In this document: piece by piece, positions 1 to 8,496 of the stretch | How positions within the stretch are numbered: the stretch's first letter is position 1 | How the letters are laid out: every line of letters begins with the position of its first letter | Assembly: GCA_964472195.1 (NCBI GenBank) | Contig: CAYYJH010000011.1 | Coordinates: forward strand, 1-45,486 | DNA: 45,486 nt | Direction: 5' to 3' | Source: BS750m-G4 sp964472195 | Lineage (GTDB): Bacteria > Bacteroidota > Ignavibacteria > Tepidaquicellales > Tepidaquicellaceae | Program-made: the position numbers and the translations under genes | Notes under the pieces: generated by a model | The model's database searches: none | The model's input: the letters and a program-made list of their open reading frames with translations, nothing else | Told to the model about the DNA's origin: nothing

Positions 1-298
1 CTTCTTCTTGCACTTCTTCCTCTTTTACATCTTCCACGATAATTTCCTGTTCTTTTTTGATATCCTCTTCTTTTTCTAATTTTAAGTTTTCTATATTGGT
101 ATCGTCAGTTTTCAATTCCTCAATCACATCTTTAGAGTCATCATTTTCATTTTTCTTATCCTGGATTTCCTGACTCTCTCTTTTAAAGTCTTCGTCTGTT
201 TTCTTCATTAGATTATTGTTTTCTTCAATTTCATTTTGAATATTCTTATCCTCTTCATTAGTTTCATTATTTATATCTTTCAAATCTTTATCCATCAT
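1..298 (-). CDS. Partial acidic protein, probably NusG N-terminal extension
   Basis: The frame starts at a double ATG (298) and stays open for 99 codons to the window edge, so the gene is cut at its 3' end. It begins 11 bases after the secE stop. The visible part is almost only Glu, Lys, Asp, Asn and Gln with no hydrophobic segment, so it looks disordered. In bacteria the gene after secE is nearly always nusG, the transcription elongation factor, so I infer a NusG with a long charged N-terminal extension. The NGN domain itself is not visible, and another charged protein cannot be excluded. Confidence 0.55.
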   Translation of the reverse strand, partial: MMDKDLKDINNETNEEDKNIQNEIEENNNLMKKTDEDFKRESQEIQDKKNENDDSKDVIEELKTDDTNIENLKLEKEEDIKKEQEIIVEDVKEEEVQEE

Positions 299-309
299 CT
301 AATTTATCA

Positions 310-492
310 TTAAAACAAAACTTTTAGAAATTCACTTATACCCTTATCAACAACATAGACAAATAATGCAAATAAAAGCATTGAGACTAAAACGATTTTA
401 GTAGAATCTTTCAGTTCTTCTTTCTTGGGCCAGCTAACTTTCTTCATTTCTTTAACAATATCTTTGAAGAAGTTTATTAATTTGTCTTTCAT
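310..492 (-). CDS. secE: Preprotein translocase subunit SecE
   Basis: SecE is the small subunit of the SecYEG channel in the inner membrane. This 60-residue protein has the short bacterial form: an amphipathic N-terminal helix, the family motif KKVSWPKKEEL around residues 17-27, and one membrane segment (about residues 32-50). It starts at ATG 492, 30 bases after tRNA-Trp, and is followed at once by the acidic ORF that is probably nusG. It is therefore probably co-transcribed with the tRNAs. Its partner SecY is encoded at 9266. Confidence 0.95.
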   Translation of the reverse strand: MKDKLINFFKDIVKEMKKVSWPKKEELKDSTKIVLVSMLLFALFVYVVDKGISEFLKVLF

Positions 493-522
493 TTTTTATT
501 AAAATTTAAAAAAACTTTAGTG

Positions 523-595
523 CACGGGTGGGAGGACTCGAACCCCCAACCGACGGTTTTGGAGACCGCTACTCTACCAATTGAGCTACACCCGT
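523..595 (-). tRNA. tRNA-Trp (CCA)
   Basis: A 73-base cloverleaf. The acceptor stem ACGGGTG pairs with CACCCGT, the T-arm contains GGTTCGAGTCC, and the seven-base anticodon loop reads CTCCAAA, giving anticodon CCA (Trp). No complete CCA end is encoded. It lies directly upstream of secE, a common bacterial arrangement. Confidence 0.96.
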
Positions 596-644
596 AAATT
601 TTTTTGAGAAAAACCTCCAAGCTATAATTTCTATTACTTCATAG

Positions 645-717
<73 letters not shown>

Positions 718-863
718 AAAGTTAATAATTAAACTGTTTCTGAGACACTTTTAAAAGTAACTAAAAGAATCCACAACCAATCGCTATCAATCGGAATTTC
801 TTTTCCCTACAAAGCTGCCTTCCGCTTTCCAGTTCGCTTTTTTAAATAACAAAATTCTTCTCG

Positions 864-936
864 AGCGGGAGACGAGACTCGAACTCGCGACCAACAGCTT
901 GGAAGGCTGTGACTCTACCAACTGAGTTACTCCCGC
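864..936 (-). tRNA. tRNA-Gly (TCC)
   Basis: A 73-base cloverleaf with acceptor stem GCGGGAG/CTCCCGC. The anticodon stem ACAGC/GCTGT closes a loop CTTCCAA, giving anticodon TCC (Gly). It is 17 bases from tRNA-Tyr and 146 bases from tRNA-Thr, and is probably cut from the same transcript. Confidence 0.96.
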
Positions 937-953
937 ACAGACCGTGTTCACAG

Positions 954-1036
954 TGGGTAGGGGAGGATTCGAACCTCCGAAGACCTTAGTCGTCAGATTT
1001 ACAGTCTGATGCGTTTAACCACTTCGCTACCTACCC
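954..1036 (-). tRNA. tRNA-Tyr (GTA)
   Basis: An 83-base class II tRNA with a long variable arm. The acceptor stem is GGGTAGG/CCTACCC. The anticodon stem TCAGA/TCTGA closes a loop CTGTAAA, giving anticodon GTA (Tyr). It is the first gene of the tRNA-secE transcript. Confidence 0.96.
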
Positions 1037-1059
1037 AAAAATTCCTAATGCAAGAAAGA

Positions 1060-1088
1060 AATATATTAATTTATATATTCTAAATCAA
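1060..1088 (-). promoter_or_regulatory. Probable promoter of the tRNA-secE operon
   Basis: On the minus strand TTGATT (1083-1088) and TATATT (1060-1065) are separated by 17 bp. The -10 box ends 23 bases before tRNA-Tyr. Spacing and position suit a housekeeping sigma-70-type promoter, but the region is very AT-rich, so chance matches are likely. Confidence 0.5.
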
Positions 1089-1262
1089 TATAATATTTAT
1101 GCTTAAAACATGATTTTTTAGAATGATGTTCCTTATTAATCTTTCGATTTTTCCTATAAACTGATTCTTTTGAACAGATTATCTCCAATTTGAATACCGA
1201 AATCGCATATCATAATTCAATCTTTTCTCATGTAAATAATATAAACTCTCAAACTCTAAAAA

Positions 1263-2741
1263 TCACAAACTCAAACGCAACAAACTATCAATTTTGTCCC
1301 TCTGTGATTTTAAATAACTCAATCTCTGCAGTAATGATTCCTTCTCATAATTGGATGAAATCTGGTTTTCATTCTTAAAGGAGTATGAGGCTGGAACATA
1401 CAACGGAAGTATTATTTCAAGATCATTTTCATCGTAAACTGTGACAGTACCATTCCTCACACAATCTATATCGATATAGTCACCTTTAGTATATTCATTA
1501 TTTGCCGTTTCAATGGCTATTAGTCTTGAATCATCCAGTGTCTTAGCTACTGAAATAGATGAACTTTTCACATCAGTGATAACTGCACTTATTCCTACAA
1601 CATCATAAGATTTATCTCCACCAAATTTCTTTAATTCTTCCTGTTTCTCCGATATTTCCTTTTTTATTGAATTATATCTTAATACAGAAGTAATTTTCTT
1701 ATTTAACAGCTTCTTATTAGAGTTCAATTTCCCTTTTTTTCCAAAAAGTTCTGATTCGGGAAAATAATCTATAATGCTCAATGCTTTTTCGATTTCAATC
1801 TTTGCTTCGTTGAATTTGTTTAATTTGTTATACTGCTTTGCATTTTCAATATTATTATTGAATTCCTTTTCTGCCTGTATATAAATTTTTTTCGTAAGAT
1901 CTTTGTGAGTATTAGGATTGTCTATCTCATCAATTTTTTCAACATACTTTAATGCAATTCTCCAATCATCTTCATAAATCTGGTTTACCAAATTTGCAGA
2001 AAGGAAACTTATACGGCTGACAGCTTTTTCATAATTATCACCATCCTTATATTTTCTTATGAATTTTTCATACCTGGAAATTTGCTTTTCCATAACTTGT
2101 ATTTCTGTCGTATTATCCTCTTTTTGAATATCAGTAAATGCCCTATCTTCTTCCAGCACAATATAGTAATAACCGAGATAAATAACCGAGCAGAATATAG
2201 CAAAAATCAAAATTGATATTATTGTATTATTTATCCTTTTTCTCCTCCTGATTTGAGGAATCTTTTCCTGTATCACCTGCAGCTTCGATCTAACAATAAC
2301 GGTTTCACTATCATCAGTAAACTTTAAAGCATTCTTATAAAAGATTTCTGCTGACTTATAATCATTATTCTCGTATGACACATCGCCGCTTTCCATCAAC
2401 TTTATTTTAGAATTAACCAGTGTCACAGCCTTGTTATAAAGAGCTTTTGCTTCACTATTGTTCCCATCAACTTTCAGAATCCTGCTGCACTCGCCTATTG
2501 CTTCAGTGTACTTTCTTTTATTCAAAAGATATTCAGTATTAACCAAAATATTTTTCACCGAAACAGCTTCATGGCTTTCAACCTGTTCCATGATAGCTTT
2601 GCAATCACAGCCATACACTGCACATCCTCCGTTTTCATACCAGCATTCTACATGATACGGAGTTTTGCAATCAGGGCAGAAGAAAGTCTCCTCCGATTCC
2701 TTCACATGTGATTGGCAGTATTGACAGATATATCTTTTCAA
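1263..2741 (-). CDS. RING-like zinc finger, TPR and membrane-anchored protein
   Basis: A 492-residue protein. Residues 6-47 carry a Cys/His pattern (C6-x2-C9, C22-x2-C25, H30-x2-C33, C40, C45, C47) that resembles the prokaryotic RING-finger/treble-clef family. TPR-like helices cover about residues 60-140 (two repeats with the EAIGECSRIL and SAEIFYKNAL patterns). One membrane segment lies at about 173-195. It is followed by a long helical region rich in Glu and Lys (200-370) and a beta-rich C-terminal part. The start is TTG at 2741; no in-frame ATG lies nearby upstream. The finger and TPRs would be cytoplasmic if the single segment is an anchor. No function is known to me. The gene stands alone, with 226 bases to tRNA-Tyr. 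Confidence 0.7.
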   Translation of the reverse strand: MKRYICQYCQSHVKESEETFFCPDCKTPYHVECWYENGGCAVYGCDCKAIMEQVESHEAVSVKNILVNTEYLLNKRKYTEAIGECSRILKVDGNNSEAKALYNKAVTLVNSKIKLMESGDVSYENNDYKSAEIFYKNALKFTDDSETVIVRSKLQVIQEKIPQIRRRKRINNTIISILIFAIFCSVIYLGYYYIVLEEDRAFTDIQKEDNTTEIQVMEKQISRYEKFIRKYKDGDNYEKAVSRISFLSANLVNQIYEDDWRIALKYVEKIDEIDNPNTHKDLTKKIYIQAEKEFNNNIENAKQYNKLNKFNEAKIEIEKALSIIDYFPESELFGKKGKLNSNKKLLNKKITSVLRYNSIKKEISEKQEELKKFGGDKSYDVVGISAVITDVKSSSISVAKTLDDSRLIAIETANNEYTKGDYIDIDCVRNGTVTVYDENDLEIILPLYVPASYSFKNENQISSNYEKESLLQRLSYLKSQRDKIDSLLRLSL

Positions 2742-2833
2742 TATAAGGGTAATGAAGAATTAGTCTAAATTGCTAAAAAATCCAATTCAGCACAATTATA
2801 ATCACTCAAAATAAAAATGATTAACTGAATAAA

Positions 2834-3595
2834 TCAAGACAAAGCAAAATCAAATGCTTTATAAAAAAGAAAGATACCAAGCAGCAGTAATAATATTCCA
2901 ACATAAAAATTCAGTTTGCTCAATGTCTGAGGTTTGAATTTATGTGTGTTCGAAGAAACTAACTTCACTAAAGTATAAAACCAAACAGTCGTCCCTATTA
3001 AAACTCCAATCGCTAAAGACATTCCAGATATAAAACTTTTATCGATTACACCATAACTTTTCATATAACTTACTATAATAAACCACGAAGCAGGAAGTGT
3101 AATGGACGAAAGACAAAATAAAGCACCCGCAGTAAAGCTCCCGGTTAAACTGGATGTCTCTTTTTCGAGGGCTTTCGTACGAAAATATTTATCTAGGTTT
3201 TTTCCTCTTATCGGAAGATTGCTTTCTGTTTTTTTAGGCGGCTCCTTTACCCTGTCATTGTTAGAATTATTCACGGACTTTGTTTTCATTATTTTAATCC
3301 CGAAAATCACCACGATACCGCATCCGATAAAAGTAAGAATTACTTTTAATACATTTTGGTTTAACACATAAAAAGTTTTTACACTCTGGGGTAACAATGA
3401 AAGGAACGCTGTAACGCCTCCAAAAGCTATCAATATATAAACCATATCTATAAATCCCGCACCTGCTCCCATCGCAACGCCTGACTTTATCTCCTTGTTC
3501 AAGCCTTTTGACATGATTGCAATGTTAGTCGGACCGATGGGTGGAATGGATATTAAATAGCCGGTTATAAATCCTACTACTATACTTAGTAACAA
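2834..3595 (-). CDS. LysE/RhtB-family transporter
   Basis: A 253-residue inner-membrane protein of the LysE translocator family, which exports amino acids or related small molecules by proton exchange. The N-terminal segment has the family pattern GFITGYLISIPPIGPTNIAI, with a Pro-rich turn in the first helix. About six hydrophobic segments are visible, and a hydrophilic loop (about residues 105-150) makes it longer than the usual 200-210 residues. The start is probably TTG (3595), since in-frame stops lie just upstream and no ATG precedes the first helix. The substrate cannot be told from sequence. The gene has no close operon partner. Confidence 0.82.
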   Translation of the reverse strand: MLLSIVVGFITGYLISIPPIGPTNIAIMSKGLNKEIKSGVAMGAGAGFIDMVYILIAFGGVTAFLSLLPQSVKTFYVLNQNVLKVILTFIGCGIVVIFGIKIMKTKSVNNSNNDRVKEPPKKTESNLPIRGKNLDKYFRTKALEKETSSLTGSFTAGALFCLSSITLPASWFIIVSYMKSYGVIDKSFISGMSLAIGVLIGTTVWFYTLVKLVSSNTHKFKPQTLSKLNFYVGILLLLLGIFLFYKAFDFALS

Positions 3596-3880
3596 ATCGA
3601 AGTGTTTTTATCAAAGAATCAAAATAGCAATTAGAGAAACCATAATCAATTATATAGATAAATCCCGAAAAAATCAGAGCGCAATTTATTTCTTTGTTGG
3701 CTTGCTCTCCAATCTTTATGATGATGTGGTAATGTCAAGAAATAATAGCGGGTAAACATCCTCACTCTTAGGAGGGAAGAGGAAAGAATTAAAAATTCTA
3801 AAAAGGCAAGAATTCACAGCTTAACAGTTAGCTACTATAATTTTTTGTGAAGTGCAAAATTATCAGAGAGGGGAAAAAGT

Positions 3881-4477
3881 TTACTTATTGTCAATTAATG
3901 ATTCTTTGATAAGTTTTAGAATATCATTTTTACCTTCACCTGTAATAATTGAGAATGGTATGTAATCTTTACAGAGGTCTTCATTGTTTACAATTTTAGA
4001 AGACCTGTAAACCTGTTTTTCCATTTTGTTTTTCGAAATCTTATCTGATTTTGTAAGTACTATTGCAAACGGAATTTCATAATACTCTAACCAACTAACC
4101 ATCAATTCATCAAGATAAGTGGGTTCATGCCTTGAATCAATCAATACAAAGACCATATTAACATTTTCTCTTTCACTAATGTAATCCTCAACAAGTTTTC
4201 TCCATCCAGCTCTTATTTGCTCAGGGACTTTTGCATATCCATAACCAGGAAGGTCTACAAGATAAAATTCCTCGTTTATAAGAAAATAATTTAACTGCCT
4301 CGTTTTGCCAGGTACAGAACCTATTTTCGCTAATCTTTTCTTGTTGCAAATTGTATTAATAAGAGATGACTTTCCGACATTAGACCGTCCTACAAAAACA
4401 AACTCTGATAAAACAGAGCCTGGTAAAGTTCTTAAATCATATATACTATCAATAAATTCCGCAGATTTTATCTTCAT
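3881..4477 (-). CDS. engB: Ribosome biogenesis GTPase EngB (YsxC/YihA)
   Basis: A 198-residue GTPase of the TrmE-Era-EngA-EngB-Septin group, needed for late assembly of the 50S subunit. Visible motifs are G1 GRSNVGKS (30-37), the switch region PGKTR, G3 DLPGYGYA (75-82) and G4 LTKSD. It has the short form made of the G domain only. The gene lies just downstream of the ribosomal cluster on the same strand, separated from rplQ by 217 AT-rich bases, so it may have its own promoter. Confidence 0.95.
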   Translation of the reverse strand: MKIKSAEFIDSIYDLRTLPGSVLSEFVFVGRSNVGKSSLINTICNKKRLAKIGSVPGKTRQLNYFLINEEFYLVDLPGYGYAKVPEQIRAGWRKLVEDYISERENVNMVFVLIDSRHEPTYLDELMVSWLEYYEIPFAIVLTKSDKISKNKMEKQVYRSSKIVNNEDLCKDYIPFSIITGEGKNDILKLIKESLIDNK

Positions 4478-4694
4478 TATTCAGTATCCTTATAAAAAAA
4501 CCTTAACTTTTATTCTCTTCAATACGATTCAGGTTATCCTGCTATATTAAAAAATTAAAAGTTAAGGATTGACAATTAATATCAAGTGAAAATATTTTTA
4601 ACGAGATTTATTCTAACTGTTAAAATTTAAAATAATATAATATTAATAAATTAAAAATGAATAAATAATTCACTCAAGCGAATAACTCGAAATA

Positions 4695-5474
4695 TTACGT
4701 TTTAGTCTTTTTTGCAGGATCAGTTTTTTCCGACTTCAACTTTTTTGCTTTGGTTTCGTCTGCTTTTTTTTCTTTTGGAGTTATTTTAATTTTTTCATCC
4801 TTTCCAACCGCTTTTTTAATCTCTTTCTTCCTTTTATCGTCTCCTGGTTTATCTTTCTTTGCTTTTTCTTGTTTGCTTTCTATATCTTTAGAAGTTTTTT
4901 TAACTTTTTTAGTTTTCTTCTTATCACTTTTTTCCATGGGTTCTTTCTTTTCAGTAGATTCTTCATCAACAATTTTCTCTTCAGTAATTGAATCTGTCTT
5001 CTTTGCTGTCTCTTCTTCTGCTTTTACTTTCTCCTTAATCTTCTTTCCTTTTTTCCCTGAAGGAATACCTTCCTTCTCTTTAATGAAGCTATAATCAACC
5101 AGTTCAATTAACGCCAGACGTGCACCGTCTCCAACACGATATCCTGTCTTTAAAACCCTCGTATAGCCACCTCTTCTGTCTCCAACCTTGGGACCAATTT
5201 CATCAAACAAGATCTTTATTGCTTCTTTATCATTAATATATTTTTTAGCAACTCTTCTTAAGTGAACATCTTTCTCCGGAGCGGTATCCTTATAGCTATA
5301 CGCTAGTTTCGCTTTAGTTATAAACGGCTCAAAGAATATTCTTAGTTCTTTAGCTTTTGCTTCGGTTGTTCTTATCCTTTTATTCTTTATTAAAGAAATA
5401 GATAAATTAGAAAGTAATGCTTTCTTATGACTTGCTGTTCTCTTTAATTTTCTACCTTTTTTCCTATGTTCCAT
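4695..5474 (-). CDS. rplQ: 50S ribosomal protein L17 with long charged tail
   Basis: L17 binds 23S rRNA near the peptide exit side. Residues 1-128 are the normal domain (MEHRKKGRKLKRTASHKKAL at the start, GDRRGGYTRVLKTGYRVGDGA at about 98-118, ending LALIELVDY). From about residue 131 to 259 there is an extra tail of Lys, Glu, Asp and Thr with short repeats such as KKTKKVKK. The family is usually 115-165 residues long, so this is about double. The tail is probably disordered. The gene is last in the alpha operon, 40 bases after rpoA. Confidence 0.95.
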   Translation of the reverse strand: MEHRKKGRKLKRTASHKKALLSNLSISLIKNKRIRTTEAKAKELRIFFEPFITKAKLAYSYKDTAPEKDVHLRRVAKKYINDKEAIKILFDEIGPKVGDRRGGYTRVLKTGYRVGDGARLALIELVDYSFIKEKEGIPSGKKGKKIKEKVKAEEETAKKTDSITEEKIVDEESTEKKEPMEKSDKKKTKKVKKTSKDIESKQEKAKKDKPGDDKRKKEIKKAVGKDEKIKITPKEKKADETKAKKLKSEKTDPAKKTKT

Positions 5475-5514
5475 AAATTAAATTCAAATGTTAGTATTTA
5501 CTCAAATATTAGAA

Positions 5515-6510
5515 TTAGATGGTTGTTTCTTCTTTGATAAATTTATCAACATCCATACCAAATGAAAGCCCAAATCCTTCGATAAGTTCACCTAATTCTG
5601 CTAATGATTTCCTGCCGAAATTTCTGTAATGCAACATTTCAGATTCATTCTTACTTACTAAATCTGCTATTATTTTAATATTTGCAGACCTCAAACAATT
5701 TTGTGATCTGACTGAAAGGTCTAACTCGTCAACCGGCATTAACAATATCTTCTTCGTCATTTCAAATTGCTCATCCTTTTCATCCTGAATAGGTTCTTTC
5801 TCTTCGGCATCAGGACTTAAATTCAAGAATAGTTGAATATGATCTTTCAATATACGAGCTGAATCAACCACAGCTTCCTCAGGAGTTATAGAACCGTCAG
5901 TTAAAATTTCTAATATTAATTTTTCATAATCAGTTCGCTGACCAACTCGTGTATTTTCTATAACGAAATTAACATTTTTAATTGGAGAAAATATGGAATC
6001 GGTTGATATAAAACCTAAAGGAAGATCTGTTTTTTTATTTTCTTCAGCTGGAACATATCCCACTCCTGAACCTATTCTTAATTCAATTATCAAGCTTGCA
6101 TTCTTATTCAAAGTAGCAATATGCTGGTCTGGATTCAAAATTTGGAAATCTGAAGTTGCATTCTGTATATCCTTTGCTGTAAATACTGATGGACCTTTTA
6201 AACTTAAATCGATCTTTGCAGATTTTCCGGTAAGATCTTTAAATCTAACCTCCTTAAAATTTAAAACCATTTCCGAGAGATCTTCGACAACACCCTTGAT
6301 TGTTGTAAACTCATGCGGTGCATCATTCACTTTTATTGCAACTATTGCTATTCCAGGAAGCGATGATATCAGTACTCTCCGCAATGAATTACCCAACGTA
6401 ACACCAAAACCTCTTTCCAGAGGTTGTACTATAAATTTACCGAACGTATCAGAATAAGTAGACTCATCTATTACAACATTTTCGGGCATTTGTAAATTAT
6501 TAATCTTCAT
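5515..6510 (-). CDS. rpoA: RNA polymerase subunit alpha
   Basis: A 331-residue alpha subunit. The N-terminal dimerisation domain (about 1-235) has the typical FGKFIVQPLERGFGVTLGNSLRRVLISSLPG stretch; the C-terminal DNA- and activator-binding domain (about 255-320) has LDLSVRSQNCLRSANI and the helix-hairpin-helix-like FGRKSLAEL. A short acidic linker joins them. Alpha nucleates the assembly of beta and beta'. It sits between rpsD and rplQ, as in most bacteria. Confidence 0.98.
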   Translation of the reverse strand: MKINNLQMPENVVIDESTYSDTFGKFIVQPLERGFGVTLGNSLRRVLISSLPGIAIVAIKVNDAPHEFTTIKGVVEDLSEMVLNFKEVRFKDLTGKSAKIDLSLKGPSVFTAKDIQNATSDFQILNPDQHIATLNKNASLIIELRIGSGVGYVPAEENKKTDLPLGFISTDSIFSPIKNVNFVIENTRVGQRTDYEKLILEILTDGSITPEEAVVDSARILKDHIQLFLNLSPDAEEKEPIQDEKDEQFEMTKKILLMPVDELDLSVRSQNCLRSANIKIIADLVSKNESEMLHYRNFGRKSLAELGELIEGFGLSFGMDVDKFIKEETTI

Positions 6511-6553
6511 TCTAAAAAATATTAGTTTATATTTAGTAGGTTATTAAAATTCT

Positions 6554-7183
6554 TTATTTGGAATATAACTCAATAATTAATTGCTCGTTTCCAATAAATG
6601 GAACGTCAGCTCTTTCTGGTACTTGTAAGAAAGTACCCTTCATACTTGCTTTATCGAGTGACAGCCAGGACATTAACATATTATCTTTCATTCGTTTCAT
6701 TGAGTCATGGAATATTTGTAATTTTTTGCTTTTCTCCCGTACTTCAATTATATCTCCTGATTTTAAAATGTACGAAGGTACATTAACAATAGTATTATTA
6801 ATTGTTAAATGCCTGTGAGTAATTAATTGCCTTGCAGCTTTCCTAGATGGTGCCAATCCAAGTCTGTACAATGTATTGTCAAACCTGCTTTCGAGTATAC
6901 GGATAAGATTATCCCCCGTTATACCTTTTTTCCCAGAAGCAATTGTGAAATATTTTCTGAATTGTTTCTCAAGAAGACCGTATGTCTTACGAACTTTTTG
7001 TTTTTCTCTTAACTGAACTGCATAATCAGTTATTCTTTGTCTCCTTCTAAGACCATGCTGACCTGGAGGATAATTCTTATTCTCAATAGGGCACACATCA
7101 GAAAAACATTTCGTACCCTTTAAAAATAATTTCTGTCTTTCCCTTCTGCAGAGTTTACAATTTGCGTCTGTATATCTTGCCAT
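6554..7183 (-). CDS. rpsD: 30S ribosomal protein S4 (zinc-binding form)
   Basis: S4 starts assembly of the 30S body by binding 16S rRNA. This 209-residue protein has the S4 RNA-binding domain (about 95-160, RLGLAPSRKAARQLITHRH). The N-terminal part carries C9, C12, C26 and C31 in a Cys-x2-Cys...Cys-x4-Cys pattern, the zinc-binding C+ form. It follows rpsK and precedes rpoA in the alpha operon. In other bacteria S4 autoregulates this operon; I see no clear S4-binding pseudoknot here. Confidence 0.97.
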   Translation of the reverse strand: MARYTDANCKLCRRERQKLFLKGTKCFSDVCPIENKNYPPGQHGLRRRQRITDYAVQLREKQKVRKTYGLLEKQFRKYFTIASGKKGITGDNLIRILESRFDNTLYRLGLAPSRKAARQLITHRHLTINNTIVNVPSYILKSGDIIEVREKSKKLQIFHDSMKRMKDNMLMSWLSLDKASMKGTFLQVPERADVPFIGNEQLIIELYSK

Positions 7184-7239
7184 ATAAAAGTTTTATATAT
7201 TTTTCTTTTTGTTATAAATAATACTAACTATTATTAAAA

Positions 7240-7620
7240 TTAGACCCTTCTTCTTTTAGGTGGTCTACAACCATTATGTGGTAAAGGTGTAATATCTTTA
7301 ATTGATACAATTTCAAGTCCTGTTGTGTTAAGCGACCTTACAGCTGCATCTCTTCCCGAACCTACTCCCTTTATTAGAACTTCAACTTTTCTTAGACCTA
7401 AATCATAAGCTTCTTTAGCGGCAGATTCAGCTGTAATTTGAGCCGCAAAGGGTGTGTTTTTCTTTGAACCCTTGAATCCCATTTTGCCTGAAGATGCCCA
7501 TGAAATTGTATTACCATATAAATCAGTTAATGTAACAATGACATTATTAAATGAAGCTTTAATGTGTGCCACTCCATTTGCATCAACTTGAATTTTCTTT
7601 TTACTTTTTTTATAAGCCAT
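7240..7620 (-). CDS. rpsK: 30S ribosomal protein S11
   Basis: S11 lines the platform of the 30S subunit near the mRNA exit. The protein has the family core (HIKASFNNVIVTLTDLYGN near the start, GVGSGRDAAVRSL) and the conserved basic end DITPLPHNGCRPPKRRRV. I chose ATG at 7620, giving 126 residues. The frame can be extended two codons to a TTG at 7626, but the ATG gives the normal beginning MAYKKSKKK. It lies between rpsM and rpsD. Confidence 0.97.
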   Translation of the reverse strand: MAYKKSKKKIQVDANGVAHIKASFNNVIVTLTDLYGNTISWASSGKMGFKGSKKNTPFAAQITAESAAKEAYDLGLRKVEVLIKGVGSGRDAAVRSLNTTGLEIVSIKDITPLPHNGCRPPKRRRV

Positions 7621-7672
7621 TGCCAATTCAAATTTTTAGATATTAATTAATAATTTAATCGTTTCAATATTT

Positions 7673-8056
7673 TTATTTCTTAGCCAAAGCTTTCTTTTTA
7701 CCCGCAACAGTTTTCTTTTTACCCTTTCTAGACCTGGCATTTGTTTTGGTTCTTTGTCCTCTCACTGGGAGACCTTTTCTATGTCGCTTGCCTTTATATG
7801 TACCTATATCCATAAGTCTCTTAATATTCATCTGAATCTCTGATCTTAACGAGCCTTCAACCTTTATATCCTCCCCGATTTCTGAACGGATCTGATTAAC
7901 TTCATCATCAGTTAGTTGAGACACCTTTTTATCTTCACTTATTCCTAATTTTGATAATATCTTTTTTGATGTAGATACTCCAATTCCGAAAATTGTTGTA
8001 AGACCTATTACAACTCTTTTATTTTTCGGAAGATCAATTCCTGAAATTCTTGCCAA
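7673..8056 (-). CDS. rpsM: 30S ribosomal protein S13
   Basis: S13 sits in the head of the 30S subunit and contacts P-site tRNA and the 50S bridge. The 127-residue protein begins MARISGIDLPKNKRVVIGL, contains the helix-two-turn-helix region with IFGIGVSTSKKIL, and ends in the basic tail with the family motif GLPVRGQRTKTNARSRKG. It is the first gene of the alpha part, 43 bases after rpmJ. Confidence 0.97.
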   Translation of the reverse strand: MARISGIDLPKNKRVVIGLTTIFGIGVSTSKKILSKLGISEDKKVSQLTDDEVNQIRSEIGEDIKVEGSLRSEIQMNIKRLMDIGTYKGKRHRKGLPVRGQRTKTNARSRKGKKKTVAGKKKALAKK

Positions 8057-8099
8057 TTTTTATTCTCCAAATATTTTATAATTCTATTAAAATCAATTT

Positions 8100-8213
8100 C
8101 TAACCCTGTCTTTGTTTATGTTTAGGATTAGAACATATTACTCTAACAACTCCGTTTCGCTTTATGATCTTACACTTTTCACACATCTTTTTTACTGAAC
8201 TTCGTACTTTCAT
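8100..8213 (-). CDS. rpmJ: 50S ribosomal protein L36 (zinc-binding form)
   Basis: A 37-residue protein starting MKVRSSVKKMCEKCKIIKRN and ending HKQRQG. C11, C14, C27 and H32 form the zinc-ribbon ligands of the C+ form of L36. The start ATG is at 8213 and the stop TAG at 8100. It lies between infA (18 bases away) and rpsM (43 bases away), the standard place. Confidence 0.97.
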   Translation of the reverse strand: MKVRSSVKKMCEKCKIIKRNGVVRVICSNPKHKQRQG

Positions 8214-8231
8214 TTCTTTTATATTAAATTG

Positions 8232-8450
8232 TTATTTATACCTGTAAGTAATTCTTCCTTTTGTCAGGTCGTAAGGTGACAACTCTACTGTAACTTTGTC
8301 TCCTTGCAAAATTCTAATAAAATTCATTCTCATTTTACCGGAGATATGGGCTAACACTTCATGACCATTTTCAAGCTTTACTTTAAAAGTCGTATTAGGT
8401 AGTATCTCAATTATTGTTCCATCTACTTTAATTGACTCTTGCTTTGCCAT
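8232..8450 (-). CDS. infA: Translation initiation factor IF-1
   Basis: A 72-residue OB-fold protein that binds the 30S A site during initiation. Typical stretches are VDGTIIEILPNTTFKVKLEN, HISGKMRMNFIRIL and the final LTKGRITYRYK. Length and position (map-infA-rpmJ) are standard. Confidence 0.97.
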   Translation of the reverse strand: MAKQESIKVDGTIIEILPNTTFKVKLENGHEVLAHISGKMRMNFIRILQGDKVTVELSPYDLTKGRITYRYK

Positions 8451-8496
8451 TTATTCTAAAAAATATACAATTATTGTTTCGTTTTATAATATTATA

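Noticed and set aside
1190..1378. Small plus-strand frame before the RING-like gene
   Set aside because: It has no start signal or recognisable product and overlaps the 3' end of the minus-strand gene.
4569..4598. TTGACA-18-TATTTT promoter-like pair on the plus strand
   Set aside because: It points into the 3' end of rplQ with no plus-strand gene after it, and such pairs are expected by chance in AT-rich DNA.
4750..5094. Plus-strand reading frame of 114 codons rich in Ser and Phe
   Set aside because: It is the reverse-strand image of the Lys/Glu-rich rplQ tail; its composition follows directly from that repeat-like sequence.
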